In this document: in pieces, positions 15,397 through 24,209 of the stretch | How positions within the stretch are numbered: the first letter of the stretch is position 1 | Layout: each line of letters begins with the position of its first letter | From: an uncultured Paenibacillaceae bacterium | GTDB lineage: Bacteria > Bacillota > Bacilli > Paenibacillales > DA-C8 | Length of the DNA stretch: 36,108 bases | Assembly: GCA_937957685.1 (NCBI GenBank) | Contig: CALGAO010000055.1 | Coordinates: 1-36,108, forward strand | Direction of reading: 5' to 3' | Notes under the pieces: generated by a model | Databases searched by the model: none | The model's input: only the letters and a program-made list of their open reading frames with translations | What the model was told of the DNA's origin: nothing | Made by a program: the position numbers and the translations under genes

Positions 15397-16365
15397 ATGA
15401 AATTGGGCGTTTTCACCGTATTGCTCGCGCAGAAGCCCCTGGAAGAAGCGATGGATTACATCGCGGCCAAAGGCCTGGACGCAGTGGAGATTGGCACGGG
15501 TGGATACCCGGGCCATGCGCATTGCCCCCTGGATGAACTGCTGGAAGACCGGGCGAAACTGGATGCGTATCGGAAAGTATTCGAATCGCGCGGTCTGGAG
15601 GTCAGCGCGCTGAGCTGCCACGGCAATCCGCTGCATCCTCAGAAGCATATCGCGCAAGGCTATCACGACGCATTCATGAAGACCCTGGAACTCGCCAGCC
15701 GCATGGGCGTGAAGACCGTCGTCGGCTTCTCGGGCTGCCCGGGCGACAGCGACGACGCCAAATATCCCAACTGGCCGGTTGCTCCGTGGCCGAATGAATA
15801 CCAGGAGCTGCTGGCATGGCAATGGGAGCAGAAGGTGATTCCTTACTGGCGCGAGGTGGCCAGGAGGGCGGATGAGCTGAACGTCAATATCGCGCTGGAG
15901 CTGCATGGCGGCTTCTCCGTGCATTCGCCGGGAACGCTGCTGCGCCTGCGCGAAGCGGCAGGGGAGCGCATCGGCGCCAATCTTGATCCGAGCCACATGT
16001 GGTGGCAGGGCATCGATCCGGTGCAGGCGGTGCATATCCTGGGCCGTAACAATGCGATCCACCACTTCCACGCCAAGGATACGGCCATCGATCCCGTGAA
16101 TGTCAACAGGCATGGCGTGACGGACATGCAGCCATATACGCAGATGCTGGATCGGGCCTGGCAGTTCCGCACGGTGGGCTACGGCCATGATCTGAAGACC
16201 TGGGCGGATATTCTCAGCGCCCTGCGTCTCGTCGGCTACGACGGCGTCATCAGCATCGAGCATGAGGACGGTCTGATGTCCGCAGACGAGGGATTCACCA
16301 AAGCGGTGAACAACCTGAAGCAGCTGCTGATGCGCGAACCGATCGGCGAGATGTGGTGGGTATAG
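15397..16365 (+). CDS. Xylose-isomerase-like TIM-barrel sugar isomerase/epimerase, last gene of the pair-2 operon
   Basis: 322 residues. Metal ligands are Glu168 in ALELHGG, Asp197 in NLDPSHMW, His225 in HFHAKD and Glu288 in SIEHED. The signature SGCPGDSDD followed by a Trp/Pro-rich loop marks a subgroup often found beside Gfo/Idh/MocA genes. GGAGG ends 9 bases before the ATG at 15397; the in-frame TTG at 15388 is too close to that site. It starts 22 bases after the alpha subunit, so it is in the same transcript. Its likely job is the step after bond cleavage: hydration, epimerisation or isomerisation of the keto-sugar so that it can enter central metabolism. This is inference from position and fold. 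Confidence 0.82.
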   Translation: MKLGVFTVLLAQKPLEEAMDYIAAKGLDAVEIGTGGYPGHAHCPLDELLEDRAKLDAYRKVFESRGLEVSALSCHGNPLHPQKHIAQGYHDAFMKTLELASRMGVKTVVGFSGCPGDSDDAKYPNWPVAPWPNEYQELLAWQWEQKVIPYWREVARRADELNVNIALELHGGFSVHSPGTLLRLREAAGERIGANLDPSHMWWQGIDPVQAVHILGRNNAIHHFHAKDTAIDPVNVNRHGVTDMQPYTQMLDRAWQFRTVGYGHDLKTWADILSALRLVGYDGVISIEHEDGLMSADEGFTKAVNNLKQLLMREPIGEMWWV

Positions 16366-16373
16366 CCAGAATC

Positions 16374-16407
16374 AAGACCTCATCTGCAAGATGGGGTCTT
16401 CTTATTT
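16374..16407 (+). terminator. Intrinsic terminator of the dehydrogenase/pair-2 operon
   Basis: A 12-bp stem with one G-U pair (16374-16385 with 16389-16400) and a 3-base loop is followed by CTTATTT. It separates the operon from the GH3 gene. Confidence 0.85.
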
Positions 16408-16473
16408 CACGTTATTTCACGCACCTGATGGTTTGCCGGGTGACTGGTTAACGATGTGAAGGAGGAGATGAAC

Positions 16474-18741
16474 TTGCCATTCAAACGTGAGGATGTGGAA
16501 GCTCGCATCACGGAGCTTCTGTCGCAGATGACGCGGGAAGAGAAGGTCGGCCAGCTGGTGCAGCTGTCGCCGTCCATCTTCGGAGCCTTCGGCATGACCA
16601 TGGATGAGATCATCCAGAAGCTGGTGAACGGGGAGATGTCCCATGAGGAATTCAGCAAGCTGGATCGCGATTATCAGGAGGACAAGATCCGCGCGGGGCT
16701 GATCGGCAGCATGGGCGGCGTCGCCGGCGCGGCCAAGGTGAATGAGCTGCAGCGCATCGCCGTGGAGGAATCGCGGCTCGGCATCCCTCTCCTGTTCGGC
16801 CTGGATGTCATCCACGGCTACCGGACGATCTTCCCGATCCCGCTCGCGGAAGCCTGCAGCTGGGAGCCCGAGCTGGCCAGGCGAACGGCGGAAGCGGCCG
16901 CCAGGGAAGCGGCTGCGAGCGGCATCAACTGGACCTACGCCCCGATGGTGGACATCGCGCGCGATCCCAGGTGGGGGCGGATCGCGGAAGGAGCGGGGGA
17001 AGATCCGTACCTGGCCTCCCGGTTCGCCGAAGCGCGGGTGCAAGGCTTCCAGGGGGATGATCTGACCCGTCCGTCCGCCCTGCTGGCCTGCGCCAAGCAC
17101 TTCACCGCATACGGCGGAGCCGTCGGCGGGCGAGACTACAATACGGTGGATATCTCCCTGCAAACCTTGCATGAAGTCTACCTGCCTCCCTTCCGGGCAG
17201 CGGCTGAGGCCGGAGTCGGGACGTTCATGAGCGCCTTCAATGACCTGAATGGCGTGCCCTGCACAGCCAATCGGTACCTGATGACCGAGGTGCTCAGGGA
17301 ACAGTTCGGCTTCGAAGGCTTCGTCGTGAGCGATGCCAATGCCGTGGCGGAGGTGATGGTGCACGGATACGCGGAGACGCGGCAAGAGGCGAGCCTGAAG
17401 GCGCTGAGCGCGGGCGTTGACATGGATATGAGCAGGGGGACGTATCTGGAGGATCTGCCGCAGCTGCTGGCGGAAGGGACTCTGGATGAAGCGGTGCTGG
17501 ACGAAGCGGTTCGTCGGGTGCTGAGGATCAAGTTCGCCATGGGCCTGTTTGATCAGCCGTATCGGGCGGATCCCGAACAGGAAGCGAAGGTGCTGCTGGC
17601 TCCTGAGCATCGGACGTTGGCCAGGGAGGCGGCGCGCCGCTCGATCGTGCTGCTGAAGAACGACCGCGATGTCCTGCCGCTCGGCAAACAGGCGAAGAAG
17701 ATCGCGCTGATCGGGCCGCTGGCGGACAATGCCGAGGAGATGCATGGCACCTGGGCCGTCTCAGGCGACCCGAAGGATGTGGTGACGATCCGGCAAGGTC
17801 TCGTCGACGCGCTTGGACAAGACTCGCAAATCCTGTATGCTAAAGGCTGTGAGATCACGGGCGAGGACGCGGATTTCTCCGAAGCCCTGGAGGCGGCCCG
17901 TCAGGCTGACGTCATCATCGCGGTGGTGGGAGAGAGCTCCAGCATGAGCGGGGAGGCGGCAAGCCGGCTCAGCCTCGATCTGCCCGGCAGGCAGGAGGAT
18001 CTGCTCAAGGCCCTGCATCAGACGGGCAAGCCGCTCGTCGTGGTGCTGATCAACGGCAGGCCGCTCACCATCCCATGGGTGGCGGAGCATGCGGATGCGA
18101 TCCTGGAGGCCTGGCAGCTCGGCACGGAGAGCGGGCACGCCATCGCGGATGTGCTGCTCGGCGACTACAATCCGAGCGGCAAGCTGGTGGTGACGTTCCC
18201 GTACAGCGTCGGACAGGTGCCGATCTACTACAACCATCCGAATACCGGCAGACCGACCGGCCCGATCAAGTTCACGACGAAATATATCGATGGGCCGACC
18301 GAGCCGCTGTACCCCTTCGGATACGGACTCAGCTATACGACGTTTGCCTATGAACGGCTCTCGCTGTCGCAGACCGATATGACGCCGGACGGGCGGATGA
18401 CGGTGGAGGTCGAGGTGACGAACACCGGCAACCGCTTCGGCGAAGAGATCGTCCAGCTCTATGTCACGGATCTGGTCGCCAGCAGGGTCAGGCCGGTGAA
18501 GGAACTGAAGGGCTTCGTCAAGGTGGCGCTCGAGCCCGGGGAGACGAAGCGGGTGACCATGGAGCTGAAGGCGGCCGATCTCGGCTTCTACAATGAGCGG
18601 ATGGAGTATGTGGTGGAGCCGGGACGATTCAAGCTTCATGCGGGTCCCAACAGCAGGGAGGGCCTCGAGGCAGAATTCCGCATCGTTCCCGATCCAGGTC
18701 GAAAAATCAATAATCCCGGGTCTGAAATCAAGCAGAAATGA
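16474..18741 (+). CDS. Glycoside hydrolase family 3 beta-glucosidase, BglX type
   Basis: About 755 residues with the full GH3 layout: a TIM barrel (about 1-330), an alpha/beta sandwich (about 385-590) and a C-terminal fibronectin-III-like domain (about 625-745). The nucleophile Asp287 is in FVVSDANAV and the acid/base candidate Glu494 in SMSGEAASR. KHFTAYG and DPRWGR are standard substrate-pocket motifs. It removes terminal beta-glucosyl (or xylosyl) units with retention. No signal peptide is seen, so it acts inside the cell. The TTG at 16474 is preferred because GAAGGAGG lies 8 bases before it; the ATG at 16468 touches that site and the GTG at 16456 precedes it. The last codons overlap the next operator. 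Confidence 0.88.
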   Translation: MPFKREDVEARITELLSQMTREEKVGQLVQLSPSIFGAFGMTMDEIIQKLVNGEMSHEEFSKLDRDYQEDKIRAGLIGSMGGVAGAAKVNELQRIAVEESRLGIPLLFGLDVIHGYRTIFPIPLAEACSWEPELARRTAEAAAREAAASGINWTYAPMVDIARDPRWGRIAEGAGEDPYLASRFAEARVQGFQGDDLTRPSALLACAKHFTAYGGAVGGRDYNTVDISLQTLHEVYLPPFRAAAEAGVGTFMSAFNDLNGVPCTANRYLMTEVLREQFGFEGFVVSDANAVAEVMVHGYAETRQEASLKALSAGVDMDMSRGTYLEDLPQLLAEGTLDEAVLDEAVRRVLRIKFAMGLFDQPYRADPEQEAKVLLAPEHRTLAREAARRSIVLLKNDRDVLPLGKQAKKIALIGPLADNAEEMHGTWAVSGDPKDVVTIRQGLVDALGQDSQILYAKGCEITGEDADFSEALEAARQADVIIAVVGESSSMSGEAASRLSLDLPGRQEDLLKALHQTGKPLVVVLINGRPLTIPWVAEHADAILEAWQLGTESGHAIADVLLGDYNPSGKLVVTFPYSVGQVPIYYNHPNTGRPTGPIKFTTKYIDGPTEPLYPFGYGLSYTTFAYERLSLSQTDMTPDGRMTVEVEVTNTGNRFGEEIVQLYVTDLVASRVRPVKELKGFVKVALEPGETKRVTMELKAADLGFYNERMEYVVEPGRFKLHAGPNSREGLEAEFRIVPDPGRKINNPGSEIKQK

Positions 18742-18761
18742 ATGCGCTAACAAGCTATGAT
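18697..18761 (+). promoter_or_regulatory. Tandem GGTC operator with promoter (site E), drives the substrate-binding lipoprotein
   Basis: GGTC half-sites at 18697 and 18719 are 22 bp apart. A degenerate -35 (CAGAAA, 18733-18738) stands 14 bp after the second half-site, and TATGAT (18756-18761, five of six) follows a 17-bp spacer. The half-sites and -35 lie inside the last 15 codons of the GH3 gene. Confidence 0.78.
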
Positions 18762-18796
18762 GATCTTGCAATTGATTTTTAATGAGGGGGATTGAC

Positions 18797-20347
18797 ATGA
18801 AACGTTTCGCGAAAATAGCCATTGTCCTGTTGTCACTGGTGCTCGTGCTCGCAGCCTGCGGCGGCGGGAGCAGCAACAGCGGCGGCAGCACTTCCAACAC
18901 CGGAGGCGGTTCGTCCAATACCGGTCAGTCGGGAGGAAGCAGCGGAGGATCCTCAGGGAACAATCAGCAGCTCACGGAGCTGGAGGTCGTGCTCTTCGCT
19001 GACGGCACAACGGTCAAGGATCTGGCGCTCGTGCAGGATGCGGTGAACGAGTACATCAAGGACCTCGTCAACATGAAGGTCAACTTCACCATGATCTCGC
19101 CTGGCGATTATGTGCAGAAGACCAACCTGCTGCTCAGCGGCAATGAGAAGCTGGATCTGATGATTGTCAGTCCGTTCTTCGGCTATCACAACCAGGTGGC
19201 CAGGGGACAATTGCAGCCGCTGGATGATCTGATCGAGCAGTATGGCCCGGACATCAAGCGCGTGCTTGGTGATGATTTCCTGGGTGCGAGCAAGGTCAAC
19301 GGCAAGATCTACGGCATCGTGCCGATGAAGGATATGGCTGCCGGTACCGGTCTGGTGATGCGCAAGGACCTGGTGGACAAATACAATATCGACATCTCCT
19401 CCATCAAGTCGCTCTGGGATATCACGCCTATCCTCAAGGTGATCAAGGACAATGAGCCGGATGTGACGCCGATCGTTCCGTCCTCGAACGCTCCCCTGCT
19501 CTATCATGACAAATGGTACGATGATCTGGGAGACGGACTGGGTGTCCTGCCTTACTACGACAACGACATGAAGGTCGTCAACCTGTATGAAACACCGGAG
19601 TATGCCGAAAGGCTGAAACTGATGAGAGAATGGTACAACGCGGGCTATATCAGCAAGGATGCGGCCACGACCAAGGAAGTCCATCTGGATCTGGTCAAGG
19701 CTGGCAAGGCCTTCTCCTACTTCTCGCCAACCAAGGTTGGTCTGCATCTGCAAGAGTCCAACAGCACCGGTCGCGAGATGGTCGTAGCGGAATACCGCAC
19801 TCCTTCGAGCACCACCAGCACGGTCATCTCGTTCATGTGGGCGGTTCCGCTGAACGCGAAAACGCCTGAGAAGTCCATCGAGTTCCTGAATCTGCTGTAC
19901 AAGGACAAACACCTGATCAACCTGCTGAGCTGGGGCATCGAAGGCACGCACTATATGAAAGTAGCCGACAACATCATCAAATATCCGGACGGCCTGAACG
20001 GCGGCAACCATCCGTACAACGTAACCACCAGATGGCAGTTCGGCGATACCTTCCAGGCCTACACGCTGGAGGGCACTGATCCGGAGATCAATGTGAAGAT
20101 GGACCAGTTCAACAAGTCAGCGGCCAAGTCGAAAGCGCTGGGCTTCAGCTTCGACAACTCGGCGGTGAAGACGGAAGTGGCCGCGGTCACCAACGTCATC
20201 GACCAGTACAGAAGCGCTCTGGAGGCCGGCATGCTCGATCCTGAAGAGAAGCTGCCAGAGTTCATCAGCAAGCTGAAGGACGCCGGCATCGACAAGATCA
20301 TCGAAGAGAAGCAAAGACAGCTCGACGAATGGAGCAAGCTGAACTGA
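18797..20347 (+). CDS. Carbohydrate ABC importer substrate-binding lipoprotein
   Basis: 516 residues. A signal peptide (1-20) ends in the lipobox LAAC with Cys21 as the lipidation site. A Gly/Ser/Asn-rich tether (about 22-57) follows, then the family-1 solute-binding domain. The length is that of the LipO/YtcQ-like proteins paired with LplB- and YtcP-type permeases in Paenibacillaceae. It is anchored to the outer face of the membrane, where it captures a glycoside or oligosaccharide. GAGGGGG ends 6 bases before the ATG at 18797; the ATG at 18782 overlaps that site. The ligand is unknown, but the gene shares its operator type with both deglycosidase operons. A terminator follows, which would keep lipoprotein levels above those of downstream products. 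Confidence 0.9.
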   Translation: MKRFAKIAIVLLSLVLVLAACGGGSSNSGGSTSNTGGGSSNTGQSGGSSGGSSGNNQQLTELEVVLFADGTTVKDLALVQDAVNEYIKDLVNMKVNFTMISPGDYVQKTNLLLSGNEKLDLMIVSPFFGYHNQVARGQLQPLDDLIEQYGPDIKRVLGDDFLGASKVNGKIYGIVPMKDMAAGTGLVMRKDLVDKYNIDISSIKSLWDITPILKVIKDNEPDVTPIVPSSNAPLLYHDKWYDDLGDGLGVLPYYDNDMKVVNLYETPEYAERLKLMREWYNAGYISKDAATTKEVHLDLVKAGKAFSYFSPTKVGLHLQESNSTGREMVVAEYRTPSSTTSTVISFMWAVPLNAKTPEKSIEFLNLLYKDKHLINLLSWGIEGTHYMKVADNIIKYPDGLNGGNHPYNVTTRWQFGDTFQAYTLEGTDPEINVKMDQFNKSAAKSKALGFSFDNSAVKTEVAAVTNVIDQYRSALEAGMLDPEEKLPEFISKLKDAGIDKIIEEKQRQLDEWSKLN

Positions 20348-20383
20348 TCGAGGTCGACCCATACCGATATGGTGGTTACCATG

Positions 20384-20415
20384 ATGCGCCTCCCGATCGA
20401 GGCGCATTCTTTTTT
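20384..20415 (+). terminator. Intrinsic terminator after the substrate-binding protein
   Basis: A 9-bp perfect stem (20384-20392 with 20399-20407) and a 6-base loop are followed by TCTTTTTT. The next gene starts 30 bases later with no visible promoter, so it probably depends on read-through. Confidence 0.88.
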
Positions 20416-20445
20416 ACCCATATTGCTCTGGAAGGATGATGGTGA

Positions 20446-23121
20446 ATGAACATCAGGGAATCGAATCACATCCTCCCTTTCCTGTGGATGAGAGGCGAAC
20501 CGGAAGAGGTCATCCGGGAAGAAATGGCGAGGATCCATGAGTGCGGCATCGGCGCTGTCTGCGTCGAATCCAGGCCGCATCCCGACTTTGCCGGGCCGCT
20601 GTGGTGGCGCGACCTGGACATCGTCATGGATGAGGCGCGCAAGCGCGGCATGCGCGTCTGGGTGCTGGATGATGCGCATTTTCCAACGGGCTATGCCAAC
20701 GGTTACATCGAGAAGAAATATCCGCATCGGAAAAAGACCTACCTCAACTACAATATCGCGGATGTGTGGGGCGCAAGTCACGAGGTGACGATCCATGTCG
20801 CGAAGATGCTGAAGCCGAACTTCACCTGGCTGGATATCGGCAAGCCGAGGGATGTGGAGGAACAGAAGAACAACAAGCTGGTGGCGGTCGTGGCAGCGGA
20901 GCTGGTGAGCGATAGCCGGATCAGCGAACGGTCGATCATGGACCTGACCGACCTCGTGGCGGGCGAATTCCTGACCGTCCGGTTGCCGCCGGGGAACTGG
21001 CGCGTATTCGTCATCTACGAGACGAAGACGGATGGAGGCAATCCCGCCTACATCAACATGCTCGACCGGGAATCGGTCAGCACGCTGCTGGAAGCGGTAT
21101 ATGAGCCCCATTATGAACGGTATGCCCAGGACTTCGGGCAGACGTTTGCCGGCTTCTTCTCCGATGAGCCTTCCTTCGGCAACGTCTCCGGCTTTCAGTT
21201 CGACGAGATCATCGGGCGGAAGGAGATGCCGCTCCCCTGGAGCGAAGAGGCGCGGCAGCTGATGATCGAAGCGCTGGGTGAGAAGTGGTACATCCATCTC
21301 CCGTATCTGTGGACCGATTCCGTGGAGATGCAGCGATGCGTTCATTCCCGCCACACGTATATGGACATCGTCACCAGGCTCTATGAGCGCAACTTCAGCC
21401 GGCAATTGGGCGAGTGGTGCCAGGCGCGCGGCGTGGAGTATATCGGCCATGTCATCGAGGACAACAACGTGCACGCCCGGCTGGGCAGCGGCGCGGGCCA
21501 CTATTTCAGGGCCATGGCCGGACAGCACATGGCCGGCATCGACGTGATCGGCGGCCAGGTCATCAAGAGCGGCCCGAGGCTGGAGCGGGTATGGGTGGTC
21601 AAGGGCGACGGAGAGTTCTATCATTACGCGCTGGGCAAGCTCGGCTCCTCCTGCGGACATCTCGATCCCGCCAAGAAGGGCCGGACGATGTGCGAATTGT
21701 ACGGGGCATATGGCTGGAAGCTCGGCGTCCGCGACATGAAATACATCCTCGACCATCTGCTCGTCCGTGGCGTCAATTATCTTGTTCCGCATGCGTTCTC
21801 GATGAAGGACTATCCGGATCATGATTGCCCGCCGCATTTTTATGCCAGAGGGCATAATCCGCAATTCCGTCATTTCGCCCGCCTGATGCGCTACGCCAAT
21901 CGCATGAGCAGCCTGCTGGACGGAGGCGTCCATGTTGCTCCGGTCGCGGTCGTGTATCACGCCGAGAGCGAGTGGAGCGGAAGCTGCATGCTGATGCAGA
22001 AGCCGGCCCGCGAGCTGACCGAGCATCAGATCGATTATGACTTCGTGTCGATCGACATGCTGCGCGATCTGGCAGCCCTGGGTGGCGGTGTGGCCGATGG
22101 GGAGTTGCGCATCAACGGAGAGACGTTCCGATGCCTGGTCATTCCTTACAGCGAATACGTGACCAGAGAGCTGGCTGCCTTCATCCGGATGGCCGCTCAG
22201 GCAGGCCTCAGGATCGTGTTTGTGAACGGCCTGCCGAAGGGAATCGCCAATGAACCGGATGAGGGGATCGCCGGCGAGCTGCTCGCCGCCATCCAGTCCT
22301 GTGAGGTCGCGCAACTGGATGACCTGGCCGCCAGGCTGAAGGCGGAGGGGATCTATGATGTCCATCTGCATCAGCCGTTCAGGGACCTGACTTATTATCG
22401 GTATGTGAAGGATGGCCGCCAGATCTTCATGCTGATGAACGAATCCGCGCTGGAGGCCTTCCATGGGGAGATCACGTTGCCGATCGCCGGTTCCGCATTG
22501 ATCTATCACGCATGGGAGGACAGGTTCGAACGGCTCGCGGTGCGCCAGGAGCACGGCCGTGGCGTGATCAGGCTGGAGCTTGCGCCGGCGGAGTCCTGCA
22601 TCATCATGGAGTGCGGCGTGGAAGAGGCGGATCAGTACGCGCCGTATGTGCCTGCTTCGGACAGGCTGCAGGCTTGCGAAGGGAAGCTGGACCTGAGCGC
22701 AGGCTGGCGCTATTCGCTGACCGACAGCAAGTCCTATCCGGCCTTCGGCGAACAGCGGGAGATGGAGAACCTGGTGCCCATCTCGCGCATCGATCCGACG
22801 TTCACGGGCTTCATCCGCTACGAGAAATCCTTCGAGCTCGTCCAGGTGCCTGCCGAAGCCATCCTGTCGATGGAAGCCGTCTATGAGGCGGCCGAGGTGT
22901 GGGTGAATGACCAGTACGCGGGCACGCGGATCAGCGCGCCGTACTCATTGGATGTGAGCCGCTTCCTGACGGAGGGCAGGAATACCCTGCGCATCGAGGT
23001 GGCCACCACCCTGGATCGGGATCGGCTGCGTCTGCCGGAACCGCCCTTTACGTTTGTGCATGAACCGATGGACCCGACCGGCATGTTCGGCAGGATCGTG
23101 CTCCATACCCGGCAACCGTGA
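20446..23121 (+). CDS. Large glycoside hydrolase, GH106-like (alpha-L-rhamnosidase type)
   Basis: 891 residues. The N-terminal part resembles GH106-type TIM barrels: GIGAVCVESRPHPDFAGP, then VWVLDDAHFPTGYANG. The motif FFSDEPSFGN near residue 240 and HVIEDNN near residue 342 carry candidate catalytic acids. The C-terminal 110 residues form a GH2-like sugar-binding jelly roll (YEAAEVWVNDQYAGT, then LDVSRFLTEGRNTLRIEV). GH106 enzymes remove alpha-L-rhamnose from plant glycosides and pectin, which suits a flavonoid-glycoside role, but the family call is by pattern only and another clan-A family is possible. It has no signal peptide, so it is cytoplasmic. AAGGA lies 9 bases before the ATG. It sits between the lipoprotein and permease genes of one importer, which ties it to the transported substrate. 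Confidence 0.68.
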   Translation: MNIRESNHILPFLWMRGEPEEVIREEMARIHECGIGAVCVESRPHPDFAGPLWWRDLDIVMDEARKRGMRVWVLDDAHFPTGYANGYIEKKYPHRKKTYLNYNIADVWGASHEVTIHVAKMLKPNFTWLDIGKPRDVEEQKNNKLVAVVAAELVSDSRISERSIMDLTDLVAGEFLTVRLPPGNWRVFVIYETKTDGGNPAYINMLDRESVSTLLEAVYEPHYERYAQDFGQTFAGFFSDEPSFGNVSGFQFDEIIGRKEMPLPWSEEARQLMIEALGEKWYIHLPYLWTDSVEMQRCVHSRHTYMDIVTRLYERNFSRQLGEWCQARGVEYIGHVIEDNNVHARLGSGAGHYFRAMAGQHMAGIDVIGGQVIKSGPRLERVWVVKGDGEFYHYALGKLGSSCGHLDPAKKGRTMCELYGAYGWKLGVRDMKYILDHLLVRGVNYLVPHAFSMKDYPDHDCPPHFYARGHNPQFRHFARLMRYANRMSSLLDGGVHVAPVAVVYHAESEWSGSCMLMQKPARELTEHQIDYDFVSIDMLRDLAALGGGVADGELRINGETFRCLVIPYSEYVTRELAAFIRMAAQAGLRIVFVNGLPKGIANEPDEGIAGELLAAIQSCEVAQLDDLAARLKAEGIYDVHLHQPFRDLTYYRYVKDGRQIFMLMNESALEAFHGEITLPIAGSALIYHAWEDRFERLAVRQEHGRGVIRLELAPAESCIIMECGVEEADQYAPYVPASDRLQACEGKLDLSAGWRYSLTDSKSYPAFGEQREMENLVPISRIDPTFTGFIRYEKSFELVQVPAEAILSMEAVYEAAEVWVNDQYAGTRISAPYSLDVSRFLTEGRNTLRIEVATTLDRDRLRLPEPPFTFVHEPMDPTGMFGRIVLHTRQP

Positions 23122-23139
23122 GGGATCGCCGGCGAACCA

Positions 23140-23204
23140 GGTCGAAAAATCAACAATGCGTGGTCGCACATCGAGTAGAGGGTCATCCATGAATGACATA
23201 CAAT
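23140..23204 (+). promoter_or_regulatory. Tandem GGTC operator with promoter (site D), drives the importer permeases
   Basis: GGTC half-sites at 23140 and 23162 (22 bp apart), -35 TAGAGG (23176-23181) 14 bp after the second, 17-bp spacer, -10 TACAAT (23199-23204, five of six). The predicted transcript starts near 23211 with a small ACCGG/CCGGT hairpin. The distal half shares GGTCGAAAAATCAA with site E. Confidence 0.82.
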
Positions 23205-23252
23205 CAGGATGAACCGGGGATTCCGGTAGCATTAGTGAGGAGATGGAAGTGA

Positions 23253-24194
23253 ATGAATACGATGACTGCCAAGACCGCCACACTTCGGAAGATCAAATGG
23301 AAGAAGATCCTTCCTATCTCTCTGATGGCCTTGCCTGGTGTCCTGTATCTGATCGTCAACAACTACTTGCCGATGTTTGGCTTGTTCATCGCCTTCAAGG
23401 ACATCAATTTTGCCAAGGGCATCCTGGCGAGCGACTGGGTGGGACTGAAAAACTTCGAATATCTGTTCAAGACCCGGGATGCCTACATCATCACGCGCAA
23501 CACGTTGCTCTATAACGGCGCCTTCATCATCCTGACGACGGTGATCTCGATCGCGGTGGCGATCCTCCTCAACGAGATCCGCAACATGTTCGCCAAGCGC
23601 TTCTATCAGAGCGTCATCCTGCTTCCGTTTATCGTATCCATGGTCATCGTCAGCTATCTGGTGTTCGCGTTTCTCAGCACCGAGAACGGGCTGGTGAACA
23701 ATTACATCCTGCCCCTGTTGGGAATATCGGAGATCGCCTGGTATATGGAGAAAGAATACTGGCCGTTCATCCTGACGAGCGTGCATATCTGGAAGCAGAT
23801 CGGTTTCTCGACCGTCATCTACCTGGCTTCGATCGTCGGCATCGACCCGGAATACTATGACGCGGCGATGATCGACGGCGCAGGCAAATGGAGACAGATT
23901 CGATCCATCACGCTCCCTCTGCTCGTCCCGATCATCATCACGCTCACCCTGATCTCGATCGGACGGATCTTCTATTCCGACTTCGGTCTGTTCTATCAGG
24001 TGCCGATGAACTCGGGAGCGATCTACGATACGACCAATGTCATCGATACGTATGTCTATCGCGGCCTGCTGCAGCTCGGAGATATCGGCATGTCGTCGGC
24101 TGCGGGTCTCTATCAGTCCCTGGTCGGCTTCATCCTGGTGATCATCTCCAACCTGATCGTGCGCAGGATCAGCAAAGAGAATGCGTTGTTCTGA
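23253..24194 (+). CDS. Carbohydrate ABC importer permease, LplB/MalF-like
   Basis: 313 residues with about six membrane segments. The EAA loop that docks the ATPase is visible as EYYDAAMIDGAGKWRQI near residue 207. It is an inner subunit of a CUT1-type sugar importer. GAGGAG ends 10 bases before the ATG at 23253. The second permease starts 15 bases after the stop. No ATPase gene is found in the window; in related Bacillota such importers share one MsmX-type ATPase encoded elsewhere. Substrate is unknown; the shared operator suggests the glycosides processed by the deglycosidase modules. Confidence 0.9.
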   Translation: MNTMTAKTATLRKIKWKKILPISLMALPGVLYLIVNNYLPMFGLFIAFKDINFAKGILASDWVGLKNFEYLFKTRDAYIITRNTLLYNGAFIILTTVISIAVAILLNEIRNMFAKRFYQSVILLPFIVSMVIVSYLVFAFLSTENGLVNNYILPLLGISEIAWYMEKEYWPFILTSVHIWKQIGFSTVIYLASIVGIDPEYYDAAMIDGAGKWRQIRSITLPLLVPIIITLTLISIGRIFYSDFGLFYQVPMNSGAIYDTTNVIDTYVYRGLLQLGDIGMSSAAGLYQSLVGFILVIISNLIVRRISKENALF

Positions 24195-24209
24195 GAGGGG
24201 GGTGCTGAT

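Noticed and set aside
16401..16422. Tandem 10-bp repeat TTATTTCACG before the GH3 gene
   Set aside because: Only two copies, partly made of the terminator tail; no regulator signature and no promoter spacing relation.
20059..22554. 831-residue minus-strand open frame
   Set aside because: Antisense to the GH106-like and lipoprotein genes; composition is His/Asp/Gln-rich as expected of a shadow in GC-rich DNA, with no domain pattern and no ribosome site.
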